Shown here: in pieces, positions 36,858-44,502 of the stretch
Layout of the letters: every line of letters starts with the position of its first letter
Numbering within the stretch: the stretch's first letter is position 1
Origin: Ilumatobacteraceae bacterium
GTDB taxonomy: Bacteria; Actinomycetota; Acidimicrobiia; Acidimicrobiales; Ilumatobacteraceae
Assembly: GCA_022425725.1 (NCBI GenBank)
Contig: JAKMEY010000001.1
Span: 1 to 64,000 of the forward strand
DNA length: 64,000 nucleotides
Direction: 5' to 3'
The notes under the pieces: generated by a model
Database searches by the model: none
Told to the model about the DNA's origin: nothing
Seen by the model: only the letters and a program-made list of their open reading frames with translations
Position numbers and translations under genes: made by a program

Positions 36858-38207
36858 ATGACCATTGACGACGTAGGAATCGCAACTGGCATTCCTGCAC
36901 CCGTTTCGGCCCGAGTAACGAGACTTGAAGGCCGAAAGGTCATGTGGATCGAATTCGACGCCAGCGAGGTCGCGCACCCGTTGTCGTCACAAATGACAGC
37001 GATTATTTCCGAGGGGCTTCGTACCGCCCTCGATGAACTCATCCCGATTGTGCTCATCGTCAACAGCTCAGGAGCCGACATCGCAGAGGGTGTCGCCCCG
37101 CTTCACGGCTGGGGCACAGCGGCACGGCTGCTCACTAAATGCTCCGGTCGAGTTCCGACATTCGCAATCGTCAATGGACCAGCAGTTTCAGGGCCTGCTC
37201 TGCTTCTCGGACTTGTTGATGTTGTCATCATGACCTCAACGTCATACGCCTTCGTCAACGGACCTCTCATAATCCGTCAATTCACCGGCGTCGACATCAC
37301 CAAAGACGAACTTGGAAGCGCATCAACAATGGAACGATCCGCTGGCCTCGCCACCGCAGTTGTTAAGAGTCGCGAAGAGGGACGCGATGTCATCGTTGAG
37401 ATCCTGAATTACCTTCCAGATCGCGTCGATGGGGAGACCCCACGCCTTCCGACGTCAGATCCGATCAATCGGTTAACCCCTGAAGCCGGGGATCACATCC
37501 CCGAGACCGCCACAGGAAGTTATGACGTTCGCTCCGTTGTCGAGTCAATTGTTGACGATGGCGTCATCACCGAAATTCGATCACAGTGGGCCCTCAACAT
37601 CGTCACGGCATTCGCCTCAATCGATGGACGTCCTGTCGGCATCGTCGCTAATCAGCCGATGGCGCTCGCAGGAACCCTCGACATCCCGGCCTCGCAAAAA
37701 GCAGCTCGCTTCGTGAACTTCTGTGACGCCTTCAACCTTCCGATCATCACGTTCGTCGACACACCTGGTTTTTACCCAGGCAAAGATCTCGAATGGCGGG
37801 GCATGATCCGCCATGGCGCCCAACTCGTGTACGCCTACGGTCAAGCAACGGTGCCTCGCATCTGTGTCATCCTTCGAAAGAGTTACGGCGGCGCGTACAT
37901 CGTGATGGACTCAAAAAAGATGGGAAATGATGTTTGCCTTGCGTGGCCATGGGCAGAACTCGCCGTCATGGGCGCCGGTCAGGCATCTGCAATTCTTCGC
38001 AGAGGTGCATCCGACGACGACCGCATTGCCTTCGAGAGCGATTACACCGAACGATTGCTCAATCCGTACATCGCAGCCGAACGCGGATACGTCGACGATG
38101 TCATCAACCCAGCGGACACTCGGGCAACGATCGCTGCATCACTTTCGATGCTGTCGAATAAGCGAGACCAGCGACCACACCGTCGACACGGCAACTCTCC
38201 GCTGTAG
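36858..38207 (+). CDS. acyl-CoA carboxylase carboxyltransferase (beta) subunit, short form
   Basis: This 449-residue protein has a clear C-terminal carboxyltransferase half (residues 220-449): VGIVANQPMALAGTLD, ITFVDTPGFYPGKDLEWRGMIRHGAQLVYAY, RKSYGGAYIVM, and the family ending RGYVDDVINP to HGNSPL. The N-terminal half is diverged and shorter than in PccB/AccD (usually 510-540 residues); the GGGS/GRP-type segments are hard to see. It may carboxylate a short acyl-CoA with a biotin-bearing alpha subunit, which is not in this window. A frame start 117 bases earlier is rejected because it overlaps lysR and reads as low-complexity Ser/Pro. Confidence 0.8.
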   Translation: MTIDDVGIATGIPAPVSARVTRLEGRKVMWIEFDASEVAHPLSSQMTAIISEGLRTALDELIPIVLIVNSSGADIAEGVAPLHGWGTAARLLTKCSGRVPTFAIVNGPAVSGPALLLGLVDVVIMTSTSYAFVNGPLIIRQFTGVDITKDELGSASTMERSAGLATAVVKSREEGRDVIVEILNYLPDRVDGETPRLPTSDPINRLTPEAGDHIPETATGSYDVRSVVESIVDDGVITEIRSQWALNIVTAFASIDGRPVGIVANQPMALAGTLDIPASQKAARFVNFCDAFNLPIITFVDTPGFYPGKDLEWRGMIRHGAQLVYAYGQATVPRICVILRKSYGGAYIVMDSKKMGNDVCLAWPWAELAVMGAGQASAILRRGASDDDRIAFESDYTERLLNPYIAAERGYVDDVINPADTRATIAASLSMLSNKRDQRPHRRHGNSPL

Positions 38208-38288
38208 AAGAATCCCGAACTTCATCCAGCGTTAGTTTCACATGGGCTAAAAACGGTACATTTGAAGCGACCAAAGCCCTACAAATTT

Positions 38289-38296
38289 GGAGGAAG
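38289..38296 (+). promoter_or_regulatory. strong ribosome binding site of citrate synthase
   Basis: GGAGGAAG five bases before GTG at 38302. This fixes the start at the GTG rather than at an upstream in-frame codon. It is one of the few strong Shine-Dalgarno sites in the window. A TACATT at 38257-38262 could be its -10 box. Confidence 0.8.
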
Positions 38297-38301
38297 CCAC
38301 A

Positions 38302-39573
38302 GTGGCTGAGACGATCACGATTACAGACGACAGGACTGGACAGACCGTCACCGTTCCCATTGAAGGTGGGGTGTTTCCTGCATCAGCAATCCGCTCGCTA
38401 GACCCTTCACTCTTTGTCTACGACCCCGCATATATGCAGACAGCATCGTGCAAGTCAGCAATCACATATCTCGACGGCGAGAACGGCGTCTTGCGCTACG
38501 GCGGTTATCCCATCGAGCAACTGGCAGAGCAGTCAACCTTCCTCGAAGTTGCCTACCTCCTCCTTCACGGCGAACTTCCGACCTCCGAGCAGCTTGCTGC
38601 CTGGAGTCATGACATCACACACCACACGTTTATTCATGAAAACATGCGTAAGCGGTTTGTCGACGGTTTCCACTACGACGCTCACCCGATGGGAATGTTC
38701 GTTTCTGCGCTCGCTGCGTTGGGAACGTTCTATGACGGCGCCAAAGACATTGACGATCCTGCGAGTCGACACAAGCAGGTGCTTCGCCTCATCGCTAAAA
38801 CCCCAACAATTGCTGCGATGTGCTACCGGTTTAGCGTCGGGCTCCCGTTCAACTACCCGAATAACGATCTTTCTTTCCCAGCGAACTTCTTGTCGATGAT
38901 GTGGAAGATCGGCGACGACTATCAGCTCGACCCGGTACTCGAAAAAGCAATGGACGTTCTGTTCATTCTTCATGCCGATCACGAACAAAACTGCGGAACC
39001 ACCGCCATGCGAGTTGTCGGCTCTTCAAATGCCGACCCGTACTCCTCTGCTGCTGCAGCAGCAAGCGCTCTGTACGGCCCACTGCACGGTGGGGCGAACG
39101 AAGCCGTCGTGCGCATGCTGGGTGAAATTGGTTCAATCGAGAACGTTCCCGCCTTCATTCAGTCGGTGAAAGATGGCGAAGGTCGCCTCATGGGCTTCGG
39201 ACACCGGGTCTACAAGAACTACGACCCACGCGCGAAGATCATCAAGCAGACGGCCTATGACGTGTTTGATGTGACCGGGAAGAATCCCCTTCTTGACATT
39301 GCGCTCAAACTCGAAGAAGTCGCCCTGCAAGACCCGTACTTCGTCGACCGCAAGTTGTACCCGAACGTCGACTTTTACTCAGGACTCATTTACCAAGCGA
39401 TGGGATTCCCGGTTGACATGTTCACCGTGCTCTTCGCAATCCCTCGTACAGCTGGTTGGCTCGCTCACTGGCAGGAACTGCTCGCGGATAAAGAACAGAA
39501 GATTTCACGACCACGCCAGTGGTACGTCGGCCCTGAGAGCCGCGACTACGTGCCCTTGGCATCACGGAGCTGA
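38302..39573 (+). CDS. gltA: citrate synthase
   Basis: This 423-residue type II (hexameric, NADH-sensitive class) citrate synthase condenses oxaloacetate and acetyl-CoA. Catalytic residues appear in HADHEQNCGTTAMRVVGSS (His), GPLHGGANEAV (His) and PRTAGWLAHWQE. The segment YDPAYMQTASCKSAITYLDGENGVLRYGGYPIEQLAE is the standard N-terminal block. GTG start with a strong Shine-Dalgarno. It is followed after four bases by an acyl-CoA dehydrogenase, so both are probably co-transcribed. Confidence 0.97.
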   Translation: MAETITITDDRTGQTVTVPIEGGVFPASAIRSLDPSLFVYDPAYMQTASCKSAITYLDGENGVLRYGGYPIEQLAEQSTFLEVAYLLLHGELPTSEQLAAWSHDITHHTFIHENMRKRFVDGFHYDAHPMGMFVSALAALGTFYDGAKDIDDPASRHKQVLRLIAKTPTIAAMCYRFSVGLPFNYPNNDLSFPANFLSMMWKIGDDYQLDPVLEKAMDVLFILHADHEQNCGTTAMRVVGSSNADPYSSAAAAASALYGPLHGGANEAVVRMLGEIGSIENVPAFIQSVKDGEGRLMGFGHRVYKNYDPRAKIIKQTAYDVFDVTGKNPLLDIALKLEEVALQDPYFVDRKLYPNVDFYSGLIYQAMGFPVDMFTVLFAIPRTAGWLAHWQELLADKEQKISRPRQWYVGPESRDYVPLASRS

Positions 39574-39577
39574 CCAC

Positions 39578-40684
39578 ATGGAATTCACCTGGACCGAAGA
39601 GCAGCAGACACTTCGCAAGGAGGCCCGCGAATTCGCCCGGGCCGCAGTTGAAAAGCACGGTTGGCATGCCGACTCGTGGATCAACGGTTACTCCAAAGAA
39701 TTTGCTCGAGAGATGGGCGAAAAGGGCTGGATTGGCCTCACATGGCCTGCCGAATACGGCGGTGGTGGACGCCCAGCAATCGATCGTCTCATCATTGGCG
39801 AAGAACTCATCGCAGCTGGAGCCCCTCTTGCTGCCATGTGGTTCGCTGACCGACAGATGGGCCCGGCACTCATCACCTTCGGTCGGGAAGATCAGCAGGC
39901 AGAGTTTTTGCCGAACATGCTCACTGGTGAAACCACCTGGTGCATCGGCATGTCCGAACCAAACTCTGGCAGCGACTTGGCATCACTTGTCACCTCCGCT
40001 CGGCGAGAAGGCGATGAGTTCGTCATCAACGGCCAAAAAATCTGGACGTCGTTTGGCGCTCTCGCTGACTACTGCTATCTGATCTGCCGAACCTCATCAG
40101 AGGGCCCACCTCACGCAGGAATTAGTGAAGTCATCGTGCCGATGGACTCCGATGGCATCGAGGTTCGGACCATCAAAGACATGACGACCAACCGGCACTT
40201 CACCGAAGTATTTTTCACCGACGTCCGTGTGCCCGTTCATAACCTCGTCGGCATTGAAGGCAACGCCTTCAAGCAGACGATGCGGCAACTTGAGCATGAG
40301 CGCGGCGGTATCGATCGTCTCGTCTCGAACCAAGCGATCTACCAGATGGCGGTTGAACGCGCCGACCGATCAGACCCTCTTATTCGCCAAGAAATTGCCG
40401 CCCTCGAGTCCGCGTACCGCATCGGTCGAATTCTTGTAATCCGAGAGGTGCTGCAACAGGCACCTTCAGGGTTCTCGGCTGCGACGAAGTGTTTCTGCAC
40501 CGAACATGAGTGGCGAGTTGCGCAGTTTGTTGCTCGGGTACTTGGCCCCGAAGCCACCCTGTGGAACGAAACGACGAAGGCGATCGCATATGCCCCCGGC
40601 TACACCATCATGGGTGGCACCTCGAACGTGATGCGCAACATCCTCGGTGAGCGGGTTCTCGGTCTTCCCCGCGAACCTCGTTAA
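39578..40684 (+). CDS. acyl-CoA dehydrogenase family protein
   Basis: This flavoprotein of 368 residues opens EFTWTEEQQTLRKEAREFARA and has CIGMSEPNSGSDLASLVTSA (FAD/substrate block), INGQKIWTSFG and GGTSNVMRNILGERVLGLPR at the end. This is the layout of the longer acyl-CoA dehydrogenases used on branched, steroid or terpenoid acyl-CoAs in actinobacteria, where two different subunits often form the active dimer. No partner subunit is adjacent. The catalytic Glu position cannot be fixed by eye. It starts four bases after gltA and is followed by a likely terminator. Confidence 0.9.
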   Translation: MEFTWTEEQQTLRKEAREFARAAVEKHGWHADSWINGYSKEFAREMGEKGWIGLTWPAEYGGGGRPAIDRLIIGEELIAAGAPLAAMWFADRQMGPALITFGREDQQAEFLPNMLTGETTWCIGMSEPNSGSDLASLVTSARREGDEFVINGQKIWTSFGALADYCYLICRTSSEGPPHAGISEVIVPMDSDGIEVRTIKDMTTNRHFTEVFFTDVRVPVHNLVGIEGNAFKQTMRQLEHERGGIDRLVSNQAIYQMAVERADRSDPLIRQEIAALESAYRIGRILVIREVLQQAPSGFSAATKCFCTEHEWRVAQFVARVLGPEATLWNETTKAIAYAPGYTIMGGTSNVMRNILGERVLGLPREPR

Positions 40685-40706
40685 ATCGTTCCTCGTTCTT
40701 CTGACC

Positions 40707-40754
40707 AGCGCGCGCGGCCGTGTTCGCAACCAAAGTCCACGTGCGCGCTCTTTT
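40707..40754 (+). terminator. putative intrinsic terminator after acyl-CoA dehydrogenase
   Basis: AGCGCGC (40707-40713) pairs with GCGCGCT (40743-40749). An inner GTG/CAC adds three pairs. CTTTT follows the stem on the plus strand. It separates two convergent genes. Confidence 0.55.
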
Positions 40755-40759
40755 GAGAC

Positions 40760-41806
40760 TCAGTCGATGATTTCGCGGAGTTTTTCCACGGTTGAGACAG
40801 CGTCGCCCCCGACCGGCGACACCGAAAGGTGGGTCACTCCCGCTTCTTTGTAGGCCGCCAACCGTTCTTTGATCTCACCGGCTGGGCCAACAAGGTTTGT
40901 CTTTTCGAGCATTTCTGCCGGTACCGCCCCAGCCGCACCAGACTTGTCGCCTGAGAGGTAGCGGTCTTGAATTTCGATCGCCTCATCGACGTATCCGTAC
41001 TTTTGACAGATGGTGTTGTAGAAGTTCTTGTCCCGGGCGCCCATTCCGCCGACATACAGCGCAATGTTTGGTCGAGCCATGTCGAGGATTTGCTGCTTCT
41101 TTTCACCGACGAACTCGTCGCCGATTGCGACCATTCCCCCGGCTGAGATCTGAAGTTGACCGCGATCGGCATCACGCTTAGCGGTTCCTGCTTTCAATTC
41201 GTCTCCCCAGACCTGGTGAAACTTATCGGGGTCGAAGAAGATGGGAAGCCATCCGTCGGCATATTGAGCGGTCGCTGTAACCGAGAGACCCATAAGCGAC
41301 GCCCAGAAGATCGGAATGTCATTTCGAACCGGGTGGTTGATGATCTTCAGCGGCTTTCCGAGCCCGGTTCCTTGCCCCTCCGGTAACGGCACCTGAACGG
41401 TTGGACCGTCATAGACCACTGGTTCGCGTTTCCATGTCATTCGGCAGACATTGATGTAGTCACGTATGCGTGCCATCGGCTTTTCGTACGGCACTCCGTG
41501 GAAGCCCTCGATGACCTGTGGGCCAGAGGCGCCAAGGCCAAGGATGAAACGGCCGCCGCTGACGAAGTCGAGGCCGGCTGCAGTTTGCGCGACGCATGTT
41601 GCAGTCCGTGAATAGACGTTGATAATTCCGGTGCCGATTTCAATCTTTGATGTCTTTGCTGCGAGGTAGCCGAGTTGGCTCACCGCATCAAAGCTGTATG
41701 CCTCCGGCACCCAGACAAGATCGAGCCCCGCGTTTTCGAGGTCACACACTTTCTGCACGTCGGCATGGAAGTCACCTGAGTAGTTGATCATCATCGAAAG
41801 CTTCAT
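40760..41806 (-). CDS. LLM-class F420-dependent oxidoreductase
   Basis: This 348-residue luciferase-like TIM-barrel protein starts MKLSMMINYSGDFHADVQKVCDLENAGLDLVWVPEAYSFDAVSQLGYLAA. EIGTGIINVYSRT, GRFILGLGASGPQVIEGFHG and GLGKPLKIINHPVRNDIPIF match the paralog at 13215-14252. It probably uses reduced or oxidised F420. The start ATG has TAGCGT seven bases upstream and no Shine-Dalgarno. It lies 76 bases after the DUF1295 gene on the same strand but seems to have its own promoter. Confidence 0.87.
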   Translation of the reverse strand: MKLSMMINYSGDFHADVQKVCDLENAGLDLVWVPEAYSFDAVSQLGYLAAKTSKIEIGTGIINVYSRTATCVAQTAAGLDFVSGGRFILGLGASGPQVIEGFHGVPYEKPMARIRDYINVCRMTWKREPVVYDGPTVQVPLPEGQGTGLGKPLKIINHPVRNDIPIFWASLMGLSVTATAQYADGWLPIFFDPDKFHQVWGDELKAGTAKRDADRGQLQISAGGMVAIGDEFVGEKKQQILDMARPNIALYVGGMGARDKNFYNTICQKYGYVDEAIEIQDRYLSGDKSGAAGAVPAEMLEKTNLVGPAGEIKERLAAYKEAGVTHLSVSPVGGDAVSTVEKLREIID

Positions 41807-41813
41807 GTTGATG

Positions 41814-41819
41814 ACGCTA
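41814..41819 (-). promoter_or_regulatory. putative -10 box for leaderless LLM oxidoreductase mRNA
   Basis: TAGCGT on the minus strand, seven bases before the ATG. Confidence 0.45.
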
Positions 41820-41882
41820 CGTCTTTGCAGGTGCGATCTCCCAACTGGAGGTCGCTACCGTCGTCGCTACCGGTCGACTCAG

Positions 41883-42650
41883 CTACGACTTGGGAGGCCG
41901 AGGAATGAATGCGCTCGTGCGATCGATATACGCCTGATATTCAGGCTTACGACGCACGAGCGAACGCTCGAGAAGGGCAACGCCCGAAACTTTCAGCAAT
42001 AAGACATTCATTACAGCGGCACCAATGAGCCCCCACACGCCAACACTTACCGAGCATGCGACGATCGCAATTCCCCACCACACGCAGGTATCACCGAAGT
42101 AGTTCGGATGCCGCGTGTATCGCCACAAACCTGCATCAAGCACTTTTCCTTGATTCGCTGAATCTGCCTTGAATCGCGAGAGCTGAATGTCACCGACCAC
42201 TTCGAAATACAGGCCGACGGCCCACAGCATTACCCCGATCACCGCAAGCACTCCGATTGAGCCCTCGGCGCGATGCGACAACTGGACAGGCAACGACACG
42301 ACCCACATCAGCGTCCCCTGAAGCGTGTACACCGTTAAGAAACTGATGAGGGGAAACGCCTGGCCCCATCGTTTCCTCATTGCGACGTAGCGATAATCCT
42401 CGCCATGCCCAAGATTTCTTCGAGCGAGATACAGGCACAGGCGGAGACCCCACAACAACGTCATGAGCCATAACAGCGTGTCGAGACTTGATTTCGCGTC
42501 GTCTGCAATCCATAACACCGTCGCCACGGTCGCGAAGCCGAGACCCCACGAGATGTCAACGATTGACGCGTCCTTGATTGCGACGCTAATCAGCCACGTC
42601 GCAACCATCAAGATCGCGATTGTCAGCGCTGCCAGTAACAGTTCGTTCAT
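41883..42650 (-). CDS. DUF1295 family membrane protein (steroid 5-alpha-reductase-like fold)
   Basis: This 255-residue integral membrane protein has about six or seven helices. The C-terminal motif LWRYTRHPNYFGDTCVWWGIA is the NADPH/SAM-type binding block shared by DUF1295, steroid 5-alpha-reductases and isoprenylcysteine methyltransferases. DUF1295 members are usually described as steroid-reductase-like, with unknown substrates. It starts four bases inside the end of the acyltransferase gene (ATGA), so the two are translationally coupled. A lipid or isoprenoid substrate is plausible. Confidence 0.87.
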   Translation of the reverse strand: MNELLLAALTIAILMVATWLISVAIKDASIVDISWGLGFATVATVLWIADDAKSSLDTLLWLMTLLWGLRLCLYLARRNLGHGEDYRYVAMRKRWGQAFPLISFLTVYTLQGTLMWVVSLPVQLSHRAEGSIGVLAVIGVMLWAVGLYFEVVGDIQLSRFKADSANQGKVLDAGLWRYTRHPNYFGDTCVWWGIAIVACSVSVGVWGLIGAAVMNVLLLKVSGVALLERSLVRRKPEYQAYIDRTSAFIPRPPKS

Positions 42651-43654
42651 GATGTCTTCCTTAGTTGTTCGTCAACTTCACTATCCATCTTTGCCCAAAT
42701 GTCATCGAGCCATCCGCCATTGACATCGGGAAGTGACGACCGTTGCAGCCGCCGTGCCCGAAATACGATCTGCACATTGTTGCGCCCAAGTGCCGTAATG
42801 ACCCCGCCGAATGTCGACAGCCCATCGAAACCGGTATGCCACGCAATCACGAGGTCAGCGTCAGGAGCACCGTCAAGCAATGCGAGCGTCCCACTCGGAC
42901 GCACTGGGATCAGATGCTGAAGGACTTCGGTGGCTGCGAGGCGCTCGGGCGATTGATCACGAATCTTCTCTACTGCCCGCTTGCGTTTCGCATCACTCGA
43001 ACGTGTCCCCTCGGGAAAGATGACAGCAACATCTGAAGCGGCAAGGTCACCTGACAGTCTGGTGACTGCTGCGAGTTCATTGGCTGATTGATGTGAACCT
43101 CGATCAACGAAATAGTTGGGTACTCGTAAACCCACGATGTCGAGGCATGGATCCCACAACAATTCACGCTTCAAGACATACCGGGGTGATAACCCTCGGT
43201 TGGTGCAGATCACCCAGGCAGAGACCAACGAGTCAGCGAGACTCGCATGCCGACACAGCACCACCGCATTTCCCTCGTTGAATGCGTCAGTGTCGTCGAC
43301 GTCGATTGTTGCACGCATCGCAACACGCAGACCGGTCATCAATTTGCCAGCCCACCATCCCATCAACCGATAGTGCAGCACTTGATTTTTTGACTGGCCT
43401 GACATCCACAGCCCAAGCGAAATGATCACTCCAGCGCATTCGATGATTGACCAATACCACCCAAACAGCAACAGCCGAGCGAGAGGAAACCGCCACCGCA
43501 ACCGCACACCATCAATGGCAATGGCGATAGCGATCCACATCGGCGCGCTTATCGTTGCGACGATCGCCACCACCACCAGGGCGCTCACACTGATCGAACG
43601 TCGTTTCAGGCGCGCCTGAAACGAGGCGTAATCAGGAGGTTGTTGTCGACTCAT
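42647..43654 (-). CDS. PlsC-family acyltransferase, membrane-anchored
   Basis: This 335-residue protein has two hydrophobic segments in the first 90 residues (VSALVVVAIVATISAPMWIAI and LFGWYWSIIECAGVIISLGL). They are followed by an acyltransferase domain: CRHASLADS (HX4D motif), YVLKRELLWDPCLD, and IFPEGTRSS (motif III). It resembles the acyltransferases of the lysophosphatidic-acid type with an N-terminal anchor. It begins 23 bases inside larE and is coupled to the DUF1295 gene, forming larE-plsC-DUF1295. Confidence 0.87.
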   Translation of the reverse strand: MSRQQPPDYASFQARLKRRSISVSALVVVAIVATISAPMWIAIAIAIDGVRLRWRFPLARLLLFGWYWSIIECAGVIISLGLWMSGQSKNQVLHYRLMGWWAGKLMTGLRVAMRATIDVDDTDAFNEGNAVVLCRHASLADSLVSAWVICTNRGLSPRYVLKRELLWDPCLDIVGLRVPNYFVDRGSHQSANELAAVTRLSGDLAASDVAVIFPEGTRSSDAKRKRAVEKIRDQSPERLAATEVLQHLIPVRPSGTLALLDGAPDADLVIAWHTGFDGLSTFGGVITALGRNNVQIVFRARRLQRSSLPDVNGGWLDDIWAKMDSEVDEQLRKTS

Positions 43655-44477
43655 GAGGATTTAACGACCCCGAACGGAACCCTCCAAGGTCAACTGTTAC
43701 ATAGCGGAATCCCAACACAAGTAGTCGCTGTTCAACGTGATCACGGGCATCGATAACGCTCTGGAGGTCACCCTGCTCAACTTCGATACGAGCGACTTCG
43801 CCATGATGCCGCACGCGGCACGAACGGATACCGAGGTCGTGCAGCACCTGTTCAGCTCGCTCCACCTTTGAGAGAATTTCAACGGTCACCTCGGTGCCGA
43901 ACGGAATTCGACTTGCAAGGCATGCGGCTGCTGGTTTATCCCATGTTTCGAGCTTGAACGACCGGGACAGTTCGCGAATCTCGACCTTCGACAGACCTGC
44001 TTCGACAAAGGGGAATCGCGCTCCGGCTTCAGATGCAGCCTGCTGTCCTGGACGATGGTCATCGAGATCGTCGAGGTTGACGCCCAACACCACCGTCGCC
44101 CCAGAATCGACAAACGGCTGAAGAGCATCCATAAGCGCTGACTTGCAATGAAAGCACCGGTCGATGTCATTGCGCCGATATGCGGCCTGCTCCATCTCAT
44201 CAGTTGTCACTGCAACCCAGTCAAGGTTCCATGCCTCGGCGAGACGCGAACAATCATCAAATTCAGAGCCGGCAAGTGATGGCGACACCGCTGTTACCGC
44301 AGTCGCAGTCACACCAGCGGTAGAGGCAGCCACATATGCAAGAAGGGAAGAATCGGCTCCACCACTAAACGCAACGACCACATGCTGCATCTCTAAAAAA
44401 GCCTCACGGAGGGCTGCCAACTTGTCGGAGAGATCAGTGCTCAGCACAGTCGACGCAGCAGTAGGTCCCACGTCCAT
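43632..44477 (-). CDS. larE: ATP-dependent sacrificial sulfur transferase LarE
   Basis: This protein of 281 residues is close to the length of characterised LarE (276). The PP-loop SGGADSS (38-44) adenylates the substrate; CFHC (Cys108, Cys111) and ACLASR (Cys186, near the sacrificial Cys176 of Lactiplantibacillus LarE) are visible. LarE inserts sulfur into the pyridinium dicarboxylate precursor of the nickel-pincer nucleotide used by LarA. Some LarE enzymes use three Cys to hold a [4Fe-4S] cluster instead of sacrificing one; the three Cys here would allow that. larB and larC are not in this window, but a LarA-like gene is (22252-23838). The start excludes 33 residues that overlap typA. Confidence 0.87.
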   Translation of the reverse strand: MDVGPTAASTVLSTDLSDKLAALREAFLEMQHVVVAFSGGADSSLLAYVAASTAGVTATAVTAVSPSLAGSEFDDCSRLAEAWNLDWVAVTTDEMEQAAYRRNDIDRCFHCKSALMDALQPFVDSGATVVLGVNLDDLDDHRPGQQAASEAGARFPFVEAGLSKVEIRELSRSFKLETWDKPAAACLASRIPFGTEVTVEILSKVERAEQVLHDLGIRSCRVRHHGEVARIEVEQGDLQSVIDARDHVEQRLLVLGFRYVTVDLGGFRSGSLNPHESTTTS

Positions 44478-44502
44478 ATCCTGCCAGATCAGCACCGATG
44501 GT

